From the NCBI GenBank assembly GCA_023265155.1, contig JAHFUL010000019.1, positions 1-32,605 on the forward strand: DNA of 32,605 bases, in the 5' to 3' direction. Below, one piece after another: positions 14,770 through 23,497 of the stretch (position 1 is the first letter of the stretch; each line of letters begins with the position of its first letter). The notes under the pieces are model-generated. The model searched no databases, was not told the DNA's origin, and saw only the letters and a list, made by a program, of their open reading frames with translations. The stretch is from Acidobacteriota bacterium (lineage in GTDB: Bacteria > Acidobacteriota > Vicinamibacteria > Vicinamibacterales > CAVVIG01). Both the position numbers and the translations under genes were made by a program.

Positions 14770-15300
14770 TCAGGGGGTCTGTTTCAGCTGCTGAAAGCGT
14801 TCGAGATCCCTCGATCGCTGGCGGACAGCCTGCAGGCGAGCCTGAACGAGACGGATGAGAAAGAGCAGGTGGAGCAACCCCACGACGCCGTACTCGATGG
14901 CGATGCCACCGGCGAGCACGACCGGAACGAAGTTGAAGAGGGTCGCCAAACCGAAGATGATCGCGAACAGCGGATCAGGCGCGCCTCCTGGAAAACGCCT
15001 GCCGTACGCCATCGCCTGCTGCTCCCACTTCCGCACTGACTCGTCGTCTTCGTAGAAGACCTGAAGGTAGCGACCGATTCGCTCCACGCCGGTATGGAGG
15101 GCGAAGACGCCCTCGAACGCGGCAGCCAGTACGAGAAGGGGGAGGAGCGTCGCCACTGCCCAGGGAGCCCACGCGATTGTCAAGACCGTCAGACTGCCCC
15201 ACGCCGTGATTCCGGCCAGGACGAGCCAGACCCGGACGGTGCCGCGCTCCCGAATCGTGTCGCGAAGGGCGCGATAATCCTCCAGTTCACGCGGCGTCAC
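14770..15300 (-). CDS. Small multi-pass membrane protein of unknown function
   Basis: 176 residues from ATG 15300. Four hydrophobic segments are visible, roughly residues 22-42, 46-68, 110-132 and 134-150, separated by a charged loop (GRYLQVFYEDDESVRKWEQQ). The N- and C-terminal ends are charged and helical (the C-terminus RQRSRDLERFQQLKQTP is coiled-coil-like). I do not recognise a family. It ends three bases from the M20 peptidase on the other strand. Transcription from the opposite side begins at the carboxypeptidase gene about 190 bases away. Confidence 0.82.
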   Translation of the reverse strand: MTPRELEDYRALRDTIRERGTVRVWLVLAGITAWGSLTVLTIAWAPWAVATLLPLLVLAAAFEGVFALHTGVERIGRYLQVFYEDDESVRKWEQQAMAYGRRFPGGAPDPLFAIIFGLATLFNFVPVVLAGGIAIEYGVVGLLHLLFLIRLVQARLQAVRQRSRDLERFQQLKQTP

Positions 15301-15490
15301 ATTTTCTCCTGGGACTCCCGCTCGGGGCCTCCTGAGACTTGTGCTCGGCGGTAGACCGACCGATAAGCGGCCTGTGGGAGCTGGACCCGCAAGCTGGACC
15401 GGATCGCGCGATAATTCCCTTGCAGTCTATGAATTGTCTGCTAAGCTCGTTCAACGTTCGGCCCCAATTTCATACGCTGAGAATGCTCTG

Positions 15491-16576
15491 GTGATCAGAA
15501 AACCATTTTTCTGGATCGCTTCTGTTGTGCTGATCGGGCTTGTCGGGATCGCCGTTCCGACGACCGCAGCCCAGACGGCGAAACCCTCGACGCCAGCCGC
15601 CGCAGCTGGCGCTCGTCCGCGAGCGAAGGCCACCACCGCGAAGCCTCCGGCGACCAAGGCGGCGCCCAAGCGTTCAGCACCGCGATCTCAGTCGCGCGCA
15701 ACGACGCCTGCCCGCGCGCGCGCGACGGCGAACGCTCGCGAGATCGCCAACACAATTCTCCCCCGCTACAAGGTCGACGCGAGCGGCGACCTGGTGCCCG
15801 ACCTTCGCGCGGCGGCGGCGATTATCCTCAACCCGGAGACCGGCGAGGTGCTCTGGGAAGAGAACTCCCAGAGCCAGCGCTCGATTGCGAGCATCACCAA
15901 AGTGATGACCGCGGTCGTTTTTCTCGAGAGCAATCCCGATCCGATGCAGGAAGTGACGATCGCCCGCGGTGACGTCTATCAGGCGTCGACGACGAAATTG
16001 CGCGTCAACGACCGGGTGACCATCGACGATCTTCTGCACCTGCTGCTCATCCCTTCGGACAACGCTGCGGCTCGCGCCATCGCCCGCATCTCACCACAAG
16101 GATCGACCGATTTCATCACACGCATGAATACGAAAGCGGTCGAGATGGGCCTCGTCAGCACGCGCTACGCCGATCCTTCGGGCCTGCTCTCGGACAACGT
16201 GTCGTCGGCGTACGACATGGCCCGTCTCATCGCCTCTGCCTCGGCGGACGAGCGGATTTCGTCGATCATGCGCACGCCGGAGTACACCGTGCACGCGGCC
16301 AAGCGGACGTTCACGTTCCGCAGCACGAATCAGTTGCTCGGCAAGGGGGATTTCGATATCCGCGCCGGGAAGACCGGCTTCATCACCAAGGCAGGCTACT
16401 GCCTGGCGACGCTCCTCCAGTTGCCGCAGGGCGGTCAGCAGGTGGCGGTGGTGGTGCTGGGCGCGCGCTCGAACGCCGGGCGCTTCCTTGAAACGCAGAA
16501 CCTCTTCAGCTGGCTGTCGAACAAGGCCTCGAGTATCTTCGCGACACAAACTCCAGTCGCCGCCCCTCAGGAGTAG
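15491..16576 (+). CDS. D-alanyl-D-alanine carboxypeptidase (S11, penicillin-binding protein)
   Basis: 361 residues from GTG 15491. The frame is open upstream, but a signal peptide (FFWIASVVLIGLVGIAV ending TAAQ) begins directly after this GTG. A ~70-residue Ala/Pro/Arg/Lys-rich linker follows, then the S11 catalytic domain with SITK (Ser134, Lys137), SDN (189-191) and KTG (294-296). It trims the terminal D-Ala of peptidoglycan pentapeptides in the periplasm, controlling cross-linking. Length and motif spacing fit DacF/PBP5-type enzymes, although the C-terminal beta domain is absent or very short. Weak promoter-like boxes TTGCAG and TAAGCT lie upstream (15420-15447). Confidence 0.94.
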   Translation: MIRKPFFWIASVVLIGLVGIAVPTTAAQTAKPSTPAAAAGARPRAKATTAKPPATKAAPKRSAPRSQSRATTPARARATANAREIANTILPRYKVDASGDLVPDLRAAAAIILNPETGEVLWEENSQSQRSIASITKVMTAVVFLESNPDPMQEVTIARGDVYQASTTKLRVNDRVTIDDLLHLLLIPSDNAAARAIARISPQGSTDFITRMNTKAVEMGLVSTRYADPSGLLSDNVSSAYDMARLIASASADERISSIMRTPEYTVHAAKRTFTFRSTNQLLGKGDFDIRAGKTGFITKAGYCLATLLQLPQGGQQVAVVVLGARSNAGRFLETQNLFSWLSNKASSIFATQTPVAAPQE

Positions 16577-16598
16577 CGCGGGGCTCGCGCGGCAAACC

Positions 16599-17468
16599 TC
16601 ACCCCACATATCCACGTTGCATCGCCGCTGCGTCGAGCGGAAGCGTGGCGATCGCGTCCACCGACACCAGCACGGGCCTCGTGCTGTGACGGCCGTCGTA
16701 GGCCTTCAGGTACCGCCGGCACACGTCACAGGCATAGACGCGGTAACGGCCGTCGCGCGTGGCGAACGAGGTGACGAGGGACCGGTCGGCATTGGCACAA
16801 AACGGACACGCGAGCGCGTCGAACGCCCACTGGGCAAGGCAGCGGCCGCAGACGAGCCGCCGCTCCGCGCTCGGCATGATGCAGGCGAACTCCGGTTCCC
16901 AGCCGCAGAACGGGCAGTGGCCGTACCGCCAGATCTTGGGATCGACGGACTGTACCAGCGCTTCAGCGCAGCGAGCCAGGAAGGGCCGTAGCGCCAGCAC
17001 GAGCACCTGGTCGAGGCTGGCTGGCGATCCCGCTGGAGTGCGGTCACTTGGATTCATCCCCGGCTCGACGCCTGCCGTCGCCTGGTACCACTGACTGACC
17101 AGTGGTTCCAGCCTGTGGCCATCTCGTCCGAGCGTCAGAATCTCCTGGTGCTCGGTGCGATCAAGTGCCTCATACCGGTACAGGATGTCTGCGGTCTGGC
17201 GAAACGTCAGGCGGAAATCACTCCAGTTCAGCGGAATGTCCCCGAAGCGCACGATGGGGCGTCCGGCTCGTTGCTGGGCGGCGAGCCAGTCCGCGTCCGA
17301 TTGGATCCAGGGTAGCGGCACTCGGCCCTGGATCCGGCGCTGGACGTCCATGAGCGCGAGCTGCATGGCGACGGCGGACTCGAGCTCCGGGTGCGCGATC
17401 CCGAGCTCTTTGAGCTCCACGACTTCGCGCGAATCCCGGCGCGAGGTGCGGGCGGCAGGTTGAGTCAC
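16599..17468 (-). CDS. fdhE: FdhE-type formate dehydrogenase accessory protein
   Basis: 289 residues from GTG 17468. FdhE proteins bind iron and assist maturation of respiratory formate dehydrogenases. The hallmark is a C-terminal set of rubredoxin-like CxxC pairs: HCPFCGWEP, VCGRCLAQW, ACPFCANADR and ACDVCRRYLK are all intact. The N-terminal half is helical, as in the family. Length is near the usual ~300. No formate dehydrogenase subunit is in the window, so its client must be encoded elsewhere or it may serve another redox enzyme. It faces glgA head-to-head across 30 bases, which must hold both promoters; TACAAT on the forward strand is one candidate box. Confidence 0.92.
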   Translation of the reverse strand: MTQPAARTSRRDSREVVELKELGIAHPELESAVAMQLALMDVQRRIQGRVPLPWIQSDADWLAAQQRAGRPIVRFGDIPLNWSDFRLTFRQTADILYRYEALDRTEHQEILTLGRDGHRLEPLVSQWYQATAGVEPGMNPSDRTPAGSPASLDQVLVLALRPFLARCAEALVQSVDPKIWRYGHCPFCGWEPEFACIMPSAERRLVCGRCLAQWAFDALACPFCANADRSLVTSFATRDGRYRVYACDVCRRYLKAYDGRHSTRPVLVSVDAIATLPLDAAAMQRGYVG

Positions 17469-17498
17469 GGCGAGGATTGTACAATTGGCGGGCCTGAC

Positions 17499-18962
17499 AT
17501 GGCTGCGACTCGTCGAGCGGCGACTCGGCTACCGTCGGTTCTGATGATCGGCTCGGAAGCACTGCCGTTTGCGAAGACCGGCGGACTTGCCGATGTGCTC
17601 GGCGCCCTCCCGCCTGCGCTCGGACGCCTGGGCTGGGACGCCACGCTCGTTCTGCCTCGCTACCGGGGCGTCAGAGACGGCGTGTTCGTCGATCGCATTC
17701 CGATTTCGGTAGGTGGGCAGCCGGCCAAGGTGGGATTCTTTGAAGCGCGCGTCAGCGACAGAGCGACAGCGATCCTGGTCGACGCGCCGGATTTGTTCGA
17801 CCGCGACGGGCTCTACGGCTCTGAACACGTCGACTATCCGGACAATCCGAGGCGGTTCGCGCTCCTCGCCCGTGCAGCGCTGGAGTGGGCGGCGCTCCGT
17901 GGAACGCGGCCGACGGTCGTGCACGCGCACGACTGGCAAAGCGGGCTGGCTCCGGTGTACCTGAAAACGCTTTATGCCGGCCACCCGGTGTTGAGCGGCA
18001 CACCGAGCGTGTTCACGATTCACAATCTCGCGTACCAGGGTCTGTTCAGTGCCGATTGGATGCCGCGACTCGATGTGCCGGCATCGGTCTTTTCCCAGGA
18101 GGGTCTCGAGTTCTGGGGGCAGATCAGCTTTCTGAAGGGCGGTATCAACGCCGCGGAAGCGATCACCACCGTCAGTCCCCGTTATGCCGAGGAGACGCAG
18201 ACACCGGAGTTTGGCTGCGGTTTCGACGGCGTGCTACGCCGGCGCGCGGCCGATCTCGTCGGCATTCTGAACGGCGTTGATGTCGACGAGTGGGATCCGC
18301 AGCGGGATCCGTATCTGCCCGCACATTACAGCGCAGCGGATCTTGCCGGGAAAGCCGTCGCAAAGTCTGAATTGCTGTTGCGGTTCGGTCTGGCGCGGGA
18401 TCCCTCCGCCATGAAGCGGCCGCTCATCGGGATGATTTCGCGGATGGTCGATCAGAAGGGACTGGATCTCGTCGCCGCGCTCGCCGATCGACTGCCGGTC
18501 CTTCCCGCCTCGTTTGTCGTTCTGGGCGCGGGCGAACCGAAATACCAGGACTTCTGGCGCAGGCTCGCCGCGAGGTTCCCCGATCGGATCGGCGCGCGGA
18601 TCGGGTTCGATGAGCCGCTCGCGCACCTGATTGAGGGTGGCGCCGACATGTTCCTGATGCCGTCACGGTTCGAGCCCTGTGGCCTGAACCAGATGTACAG
18701 CCTCAGGTACGGCACCGTTCCAGTCGTGCGTGGGGTGGGTGGTCTGTTCGATACGGTGCGCGAGGGTGCCACGGGCTTTGTCTTCGACCAATACACGCCA
18801 GAGGCGCTCCTGGAGACGCTGCGCCGTGCGCTGGCAGCCTTTGGTAATCCTTCAAAATGGCGGGAACTGCAGCTCGAGGGCATGAAACAGGATCATTCCT
18901 GGGACCGTTCCGCCCGGGAGTACGTCACAATATACGAGAAGGTGAGCAGGAACCCCGGCTGA
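17499..18962 (+). CDS. glgA: Glycogen synthase (ADP-glucose type)
   Basis: 487 residues from ATG 17499. It transfers glucose from ADP-glucose to growing alpha-1,4-glucan. GT5 signatures: the KTGGLADVLGALP nucleotide-binding loop, HAHDWQSGLAPVYLK, VFTIHNLAYQGLF, GILNGVDVDEWDP, and SRFEPCGLNQMYSLRYGTVP with the catalytic Glu. Length equals the usual bacterial enzyme. The frame extends upstream but would run into the divergent fdhE start. No other glycogen genes are adjacent. The stop is about 80 bases before trxA. Confidence 0.96.
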   Translation: MAATRRAATRLPSVLMIGSEALPFAKTGGLADVLGALPPALGRLGWDATLVLPRYRGVRDGVFVDRIPISVGGQPAKVGFFEARVSDRATAILVDAPDLFDRDGLYGSEHVDYPDNPRRFALLARAALEWAALRGTRPTVVHAHDWQSGLAPVYLKTLYAGHPVLSGTPSVFTIHNLAYQGLFSADWMPRLDVPASVFSQEGLEFWGQISFLKGGINAAEAITTVSPRYAEETQTPEFGCGFDGVLRRRAADLVGILNGVDVDEWDPQRDPYLPAHYSAADLAGKAVAKSELLLRFGLARDPSAMKRPLIGMISRMVDQKGLDLVAALADRLPVLPASFVVLGAGEPKYQDFWRRLAARFPDRIGARIGFDEPLAHLIEGGADMFLMPSRFEPCGLNQMYSLRYGTVPVVRGVGGLFDTVREGATGFVFDQYTPEALLETLRRALAAFGNPSKWRELQLEGMKQDHSWDRSAREYVTIYEKVSRNPG

Positions 18963-19041
18963 GAGCAGCCGCGGTCATCAATGCCGGCCGCACAGGGGGT
19001 GACGGCTCGGGTTGTTTTGCCCCGCAACAGATAGGACGACG

Positions 19042-19371
19042 ATGGCAGCGGAGAATGTGCAGACGTTCACGGATGGTAATTTCGAGGCGTCGGTTCTGAA
19101 GGTTGGCGGCCCCGTGCTGGTTGACTTCTGGGCGGAGTGGTGCGGCCCCTGCAAGCGGCTGGCTCCCACCGTCGATGCGCTCGCGCTCGATTACGGCGGG
19201 AAGGTGACAATCGGCAAGCTGAATGTCGATGAGAATCCGTACACGACCGTCAAGTTCAACGTTCGAGGCATCCCCGCGCTGCTCCTGTTCAAGGGCGGCC
19301 TGGTGGTCGATCAGGTCGTCGGTCTGATGCCCAAGGAAGACATCAAGAAGGTCATCGACAAATATCTGTGA
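19042..19371 (+). CDS. trxA: Thioredoxin
   Basis: 109 residues from ATG 19042 with AGGA seven bases before. A canonical thioredoxin: [18 protein letters not shown] with redox cysteines 34 and 37, the buried Asp28, and the cis-proline in RGIPALLLF. It reduces disulfides in cytosolic proteins and is recycled by the next gene's product. No signal peptide is present. Its TGA overlaps the GTG of trxB, so the pair is co-translated. Confidence 0.97.
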   Translation: MAAENVQTFTDGNFEASVLKVGGPVLVDFWAEWCGPCKRLAPTVDALALDYGGKVTIGKLNVDENPYTTVKFNVRGIPALLLFKGGLVVDQVVGLMPKEDIKKVIDKYL

Positions 19372-20309
19372 TCCGAAACGTCATCATCATCGGGTCTGGC
19401 CCGGCGGGACTGACCGCCGCCTTGTATACCGCTCGCGCGAACATGCAGCCGCTGGTCATCGAGGGGCTGGAGGCGGGCGGTCAGCTGATGCTGACAACGC
19501 TCGTCGAGAACTATCCCGGCTATCGGGAGGGCATCATGGGGCCCGACCTGATAGCCGATATGCGCGTCCAGGCCGAGAAATTCGGGGCGGAAATCATACA
19601 GAGCCAGGTGACGGCCGTGGAGCTCTGCGCCCTGCCCCTTGTCGTTCGGACGGCGGAGGCGGAGTTCCGGGCGCGAACCGTCATCATCGCAACCGGCGCC
19701 TCGGCGCGACTCCTCGGGCTGCCGTCCGAGCGCACACTGATGGGGCACGGAGTGTCGACCTGTGCGACCTGTGACGGTTATTTCTTCCGCGGTCAGGAGA
19801 TCGCCGTTGTCGGCGGCGGCGACTCGGCGATGGAGGAAGCCCTGTTCCTCACGAAATTTGCGACGAAAGTGACCGTTGTGCACCGGCGCGGGACGCTCCG
19901 CGCGTCAAAAATCATGCAGGACAAGGCGCGAGCGAACGCGAAAATCGAGTGGCGCCTGAACGCCGAAGTGGATCAGATCAACGACACCACCGCGGGCGAG
20001 GTGACGTCGATGATGCTGCGCGACGTGAACACCGGCGCCAGGACCGAACTGCCGGTGAGCGGCGTGTTCGTGGCCATCGGCCACACGCCGAACACGTCGT
20101 TGTTTCATGGACAGATCGAGATGGATGCGAACGGCTACCTCCTGACGCACGACGGCGCGAAAACGAGCGTGCCGGGGGTCTTTGCCTGCGGGGATGTGCA
20201 GGATCATGTCTATCGGCAGGCCATTACGGCGGCGGGAACCGGCTGCATGGCGGCGCTGGATGCCGAGCGTTACCTCGACGGCCTCCCGGAACATCTGCAG
20301 ACGGCGTGA
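19368..20309 (+). CDS. trxB: Thioredoxin reductase
   Basis: 313 residues from GTG 19368, overlapping trxA in a GTGA. It is an FAD/NADPH flavoenzyme reducing thioredoxin. FAD fold [20 protein letters not shown], then the redox pair CATC (132-135) in the NADPH domain, the second fold [17 protein letters not shown], the NADPH phosphate-site [10 protein letters not shown], and [19 protein letters not shown] at the C-terminus. All key residues are present, so it is the low-molecular-weight bacterial type. Confidence 0.97.
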   Translation: MIRNVIIIGSGPAGLTAALYTARANMQPLVIEGLEAGGQLMLTTLVENYPGYREGIMGPDLIADMRVQAEKFGAEIIQSQVTAVELCALPLVVRTAEAEFRARTVIIATGASARLLGLPSERTLMGHGVSTCATCDGYFFRGQEIAVVGGGDSAMEEALFLTKFATKVTVVHRRGTLRASKIMQDKARANAKIEWRLNAEVDQINDTTAGEVTSMMLRDVNTGARTELPVSGVFVAIGHTPNTSLFHGQIEMDANGYLLTHDGAKTSVPGVFACGDVQDHVYRQAITAAGTGCMAALDAERYLDGLPEHLQTA

Positions 20310-20319
20310 GAAGAGGCCA

Positions 20320-20364
20320 ATCGTCGATCTGCAAATAGTAAATCGCCAGATCGTCAATCGCCAA
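20320..20364. repeat. 15-bp degenerate tandem repeat between trxB and mnmA
   Basis: Three diverged 15-base units at 20320-20334, 20335-20349 and 20350-20364: ATCGTCGATCTGCAA, ATAGTAAATCGCCAG, ATCGTCAATCGCCAA. It sits between the convergent stops of trxB and mnmA. No clear hairpin or T-run is seen. Confidence 0.6.
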
Positions 20365-20373
20365 ATCCCGCTC

Positions 20374-21450
20374 TCAGTCTATCCACCCTCCTCCCACCAC
20401 CACGTCTCCGTCGTAGAAGACCGCCGCCTGGCCGGGCGCGATCGCCAGCTGGGGAGCGTCGAAGATCACCTCGGCGCGCCCGTCGCCAATCGATCGCACG
20501 GTCGCGGGCGCAGGGTGATGGCGATGACGGATCTGGGCCGTGACACGGAGCACGCCGGCCGGCACGTCGATCATCCAGTTGACGCCCGACGCCGTCAGCC
20601 GTGTCTGTTCGAGCGACTGCTTCGGCCCGACGACCACTTGCCGCTCGCCAGGCCTGAGCGCCACCACGTACAGAGGGGCGCTGTTCGCCCCCCCGGGCGC
20701 GGTCACAAGCCCAAGACCTTTCCGCTGGCCGACCGTGAAGCGATGGATGCCCCCATGTTGGCCGACGACGCGGCCGGCCTGGTCGACGATGGCGCCGTTG
20801 GTCGATGAGGGTGGCGCACGCCGCTCGATGAACGACTTGTAGTCGTGATCGGGGACAAAGCAGATTTCCTGGCTGTCAGGCTTGTCCGCCACGGGGAGCC
20901 GCCGGTGGCGGGCGTACGCGCGGACGGCCTCCTTGTCGCGATCCCCTACTGGAAAGCACGCACGTGCCAGCTGATCCCGTGTGAGTGAAAAAAGGAAGTA
21001 TGCCTGGTCTTTGGTCGCATCGACGCCTCGCCTCAAGAGGTGCCGTCCGGAGACCGGGTCGCGCTCGACCCGTGCGTAGTGGCCCGTCGCAACGGCGTCG
21101 GCGCCAAACCCGCTCGCCCGATCGGCTAGCGTGGCGAACTTGAGATCGCTGTTGCAATGGGCACACGGCAGCGGCGTCCGTCCAGCCGAGTACTCGCGGA
21201 CGAAGTTGGCGATGACCTGTTCGTCGAACTGCCGCTCGAAGTTCATGATGTAGTGCGGGATGTTGAGGGCGGCGGCGACCCGCCGGGCATCGTGAAGATC
21301 CTCGAGGGAGCAGCAGCTCCCGAACGGGCGATCCCCAGAAAAGTCGTAGAGCTGCATGGACAGACCGATGACGTCGTGACCCTGCTCAGCCAGCAGGGCG
21401 GCGGCCACCGACGAATCCACACCGCCCGACATCGCGACGACTATCCGCAT
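20374..21450 (-). CDS. mnmA: tRNA-specific 2-thiouridylase
   Basis: 358 residues from ATG 21450; a GTG six codons upstream is less likely. It adds sulfur at position 2 of the wobble uridine in tRNA-Lys, -Glu and -Gln, using ATP to adenylate the base. Signatures: PP-loop VAMSGGVDSSVAAALL, the first catalytic cysteine in LPCAHCNSDLKF, the second in QEICFVPDHDYKSF, and tRNA-binding VDATKDQAYFLF. Length is typical. The cysteine desulfurase gene just upstream on the same strand is a plausible sulfur donor and likely partner. Confidence 0.97.
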   Translation of the reverse strand: MRIVVAMSGGVDSSVAAALLAEQGHDVIGLSMQLYDFSGDRPFGSCCSLEDLHDARRVAAALNIPHYIMNFERQFDEQVIANFVREYSAGRTPLPCAHCNSDLKFATLADRASGFGADAVATGHYARVERDPVSGRHLLRRGVDATKDQAYFLFSLTRDQLARACFPVGDRDKEAVRAYARHRRLPVADKPDSQEICFVPDHDYKSFIERRAPPSSTNGAIVDQAGRVVGQHGGIHRFTVGQRKGLGLVTAPGGANSAPLYVVALRPGERQVVVGPKQSLEQTRLTASGVNWMIDVPAGVLRVTAQIRHRHHPAPATVRSIGDGRAEVIFDAPQLAIAPGQAAVFYDGDVVVGGGWID

Positions 21451-21478
21451 GACACCTCTGTCGTCCACCGCCAGAGAA

Positions 21479-21527
21479 CCACGAAATCACGAAGTCACCA
21501 GGATGAGAGACTTCGTGTTCTTCGTGG
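21479..21527. repeat. CACGAA-type inverted repeat (long hairpin)
   Basis: The left arm 21479-21496, CCACGAAATCACGAAGTC, pairs almost perfectly with 21509-21527, GACTTCGTGTTCTTCGTGG, across a 12-base loop. It lies between the desulfurase and mnmA. The same CACGAA words make a second, larger hairpin at 24149-24261, so this is a dispersed element. Confidence 0.85.
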
Positions 21528-21556
21528 CCTCGTGATGCACACGCGACTCAAAGCAG

Positions 21557-22735
21557 CTACGTGCGCCCGACTGCCTGTGCGCCGGGCCGGCTCCTCAAGC
21601 TTCGCAGCTTCTCGACGAGTCTCGGCAGCACGGCCACAACGCGATCGACTTCCTCCTCGGTCGAGAAGATCCCCAGACTGAATCGCAGCGAGTTCTGCGT
21701 GCGATGGGTGGGAAAGCCCATCGCGCGCAGCACGTGCGACGGCTCCAGCGTGCCAGACGAGCACGCAGACCCCGTCGAAATTGCCACGCCGTCGAGATCG
21801 AGCGCGATGAGGAGGCTCTCGGCCTCGACGCGATCGAAGCTGATGTTCGTCGTGTTCGGCACCCGGGCCGTCCGCAAGCCGTTGATCGCGGTGCCAGGCA
21901 CTTGGCGCAGGATTTCTTCCTCCAGGCGATCCCGGAGCGCACCCAGACGGCCGGCCTCGCCGGGGATTTTCGCGAGCGCCAGACGCGCGGCCAGACCCAG
22001 TCCGGCGATTGCCGGCACATTCTCGGTGCCGGCGCGGCGATTCCGTTCGTGTTTGCCACCGGTCAAGATGGGCTGCATCCGTGTGCCGCGCTTGATCCAG
22101 AGCGCCCCTGCGCCTTTGGGCCCGTTGAACTTGTGAGCAGAGAGCGCCAGAGCATCGACGCCGAGCGCGCGCACATCGACCGGAATCTTGCCAACCGACT
22201 GCACGGCGTCTGTGTGCATGAGGGCGCCGCGCCCGTGGGCGATGGCGGCAATCTCGGCGATGGGCTGAATGGTCCCGATCTCGTTGTTGGCGTGCATCAC
22301 GGATACGAGGGCGGTCTCGTCGGTGAGGGCCTCACGGATCCGATCCAGTGACACGACTCCCGATTGGTCCAGCTGAACGAGCGTGGTGCTCCATCCGCGC
22401 CGGGCGAGCGCCTTGAACGTGTTGAGGACCGCCTCGTGTTCGATGGCGGTCGCGACCAGATGCCGACGCCCCGTTGCCTCGAGCGCTTCAGCCATGCCTC
22501 GAATGGCGAAGTTGTCCGACTCGGTTCCGCCGCTCGTGAACACGATTTCCGACGGATCGGCGCTGATGAGCCGAGCGACCGACGATCGCGCGTCGTCCAT
22601 TGCGGCCTTGGCCTGCTGGCCGAAGTGGTGCACACTCGAGGCATTTCCGAAGATCTCACGCGTGGCGCGGTCGACGGCGTCAGCCACGCCAGGAGCCAGA
22701 GGGCTCGTCGCGTTGTAGTCAAAGTAGACACGCAT
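21557..22735 (-). CDS. Cysteine desulfurase (NifS/IscS group)
   Basis: 392 residues from ATG 22735 with AAGG eight bases upstream. A PLP enzyme that takes sulfur from cysteine as a persulfide for Fe-S clusters or tRNA thiolation. N-terminal VYFDYNATSPL, FTSGGTESDNFAI, the PLP Asp/His region HTDAVQSVGK, the Schiff-base lysine in ALSAHKFNGPKG, GGKHERNRRAGTENV, and the catalytic cysteine in STGSACSSG near the C-terminus. That loop and LEPSHVLRAMG place it with group I NifS/IscS enzymes. No iscU or nifU is adjacent; with mnmA downstream, supply of sulfur for tRNA is the likely role. Confidence 0.95.
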   Translation of the reverse strand: MRVYFDYNATSPLAPGVADAVDRATREIFGNASSVHHFGQQAKAAMDDARSSVARLISADPSEIVFTSGGTESDNFAIRGMAEALEATGRRHLVATAIEHEAVLNTFKALARRGWSTTLVQLDQSGVVSLDRIREALTDETALVSVMHANNEIGTIQPIAEIAAIAHGRGALMHTDAVQSVGKIPVDVRALGVDALALSAHKFNGPKGAGALWIKRGTRMQPILTGGKHERNRRAGTENVPAIAGLGLAARLALAKIPGEAGRLGALRDRLEEEILRQVPGTAINGLRTARVPNTTNISFDRVEAESLLIALDLDGVAISTGSACSSGTLEPSHVLRAMGFPTHRTQNSLRFSLGIFSTEEEVDRVVAVLPRLVEKLRSLRSRPGAQAVGRT

Positions 22736-22786
22736 GTGTGAACCTTACATCCTATCACTCCCGCTAACCATAGGTAACAAAAGGAC

Positions 22787-22815
22787 TAGACAAGGTTCTA
22801 GGGGAACCATATACT
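22787..22815 (+). promoter_or_regulatory. Sigma70-like promoter of the bactofilin gene
   Basis: TAGACA (22787-22792), a 17-base spacer and TATACT (22810-22815) match a -35/-10 pair well. Transcription would start about 70 bases before ATG 22891, which is preceded by GGAGGA. The leader contains a short GGGGTCCCC palindrome. Confidence 0.65.
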
Positions 22816-22890
22816 GACTGGACTTTGGGGTCCCCAGCCCCACAACGGCAGATACCTTTGGCGCCCGGCCGTGGATAGTCGGAGGATGAC

Positions 22891-23436
22891 ATGTGGAAAC
22901 GGGATGAAGCCGTCCGGCCCGCCGCCGGACAACAGCCGGCTGCGCCGCAGCCACCCGCGCCGAGCGTGGCCGGGACCACTCCAGGTCCTCGTTTTGAAAC
23001 GGGCAGCAGTATGGAGAAGGACATCGTGAACATCGGAAAGTCTGTCGTCATCAAGGGCGAACTGAATGGCAGCGAGGACCTGACCATCGAAGGTCACGTC
23101 GAAGGCACGATTCAGCTTCGCGACCACGTCCTGACGATCGGGCCGAACGGCCGCATCAAGGCGCAGGTTTTTGCGAAGGCCGTCATCGTTCTCGGTGAAG
23201 TGACCGGCAATGTGACTGCCAGCGACAAGGTGGACATTCGCGACGCGGGATCGGTGGACGGCGACATCGTTTCGCCACGCGTGGCGATTGCGGAGGGCGC
23301 GCATTTCCGCGGCAGCGTCGACATGCAGCGCAAGGGCGTTGCCGCCGCGCCGCCGCCGCCGGCCGCCAAAGCGACCCCGCAGAGCCCTGCTGCGCCGCAG
23401 CCGGTCCCGCAGGTCGCTGCCGTCCAGCGCGCCTGA
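22891..23436 (+). CDS. Bactofilin-family cytoskeletal protein
   Basis: 181 residues from ATG 22891 with GGAGGA just upstream. A Pro/Ala-rich N-terminal tail (~1-45) and C-terminal tail (~150-181) flank a central right-handed beta-helix domain: INGKSVVIKGEL-like start (IGKSVVIKGELNGSEDLTIE), repeated G-x-V/I-x-A/G turns, ending HFRGSVDM. This is the DUF583 (bactofilin) fold, which polymerises into filaments shaping cells or positioning proteins, often at the membrane. Length is typical. It has its own promoter and is followed about 60 bases later by a methyltransferase-like gene. Confidence 0.93.
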   Translation: MWKRDEAVRPAAGQQPAAPQPPAPSVAGTTPGPRFETGSSMEKDIVNIGKSVVIKGELNGSEDLTIEGHVEGTIQLRDHVLTIGPNGRIKAQVFAKAVIVLGEVTGNVTASDKVDIRDAGSVDGDIVSPRVAIAEGAHFRGSVDMQRKGVAAAPPPPAAKATPQSPAAPQPVPQVAAVQRA

Positions 23437-23460
23437 ACGAGAAGTCAGACGAGGAAGGGC

Positions 23461-23479
23461 AGAAGTCAGAAGGACTTCT
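23461..23479. repeat. Short hairpin between bactofilin and methyltransferase genes
   Basis: AGAAGTC-AGAAG-GACTTCT forms a 7-bp stem; an AGAAGTCAGA copy also lies upstream at 23442. There is no T-run after it, so it is not a typical rho-independent terminator. It may be a processing or attenuation hairpin, or an intergenic repeat. Confidence 0.45.
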
Positions 23480-23497
23480 AACTTCCCCCTTCTGAAC

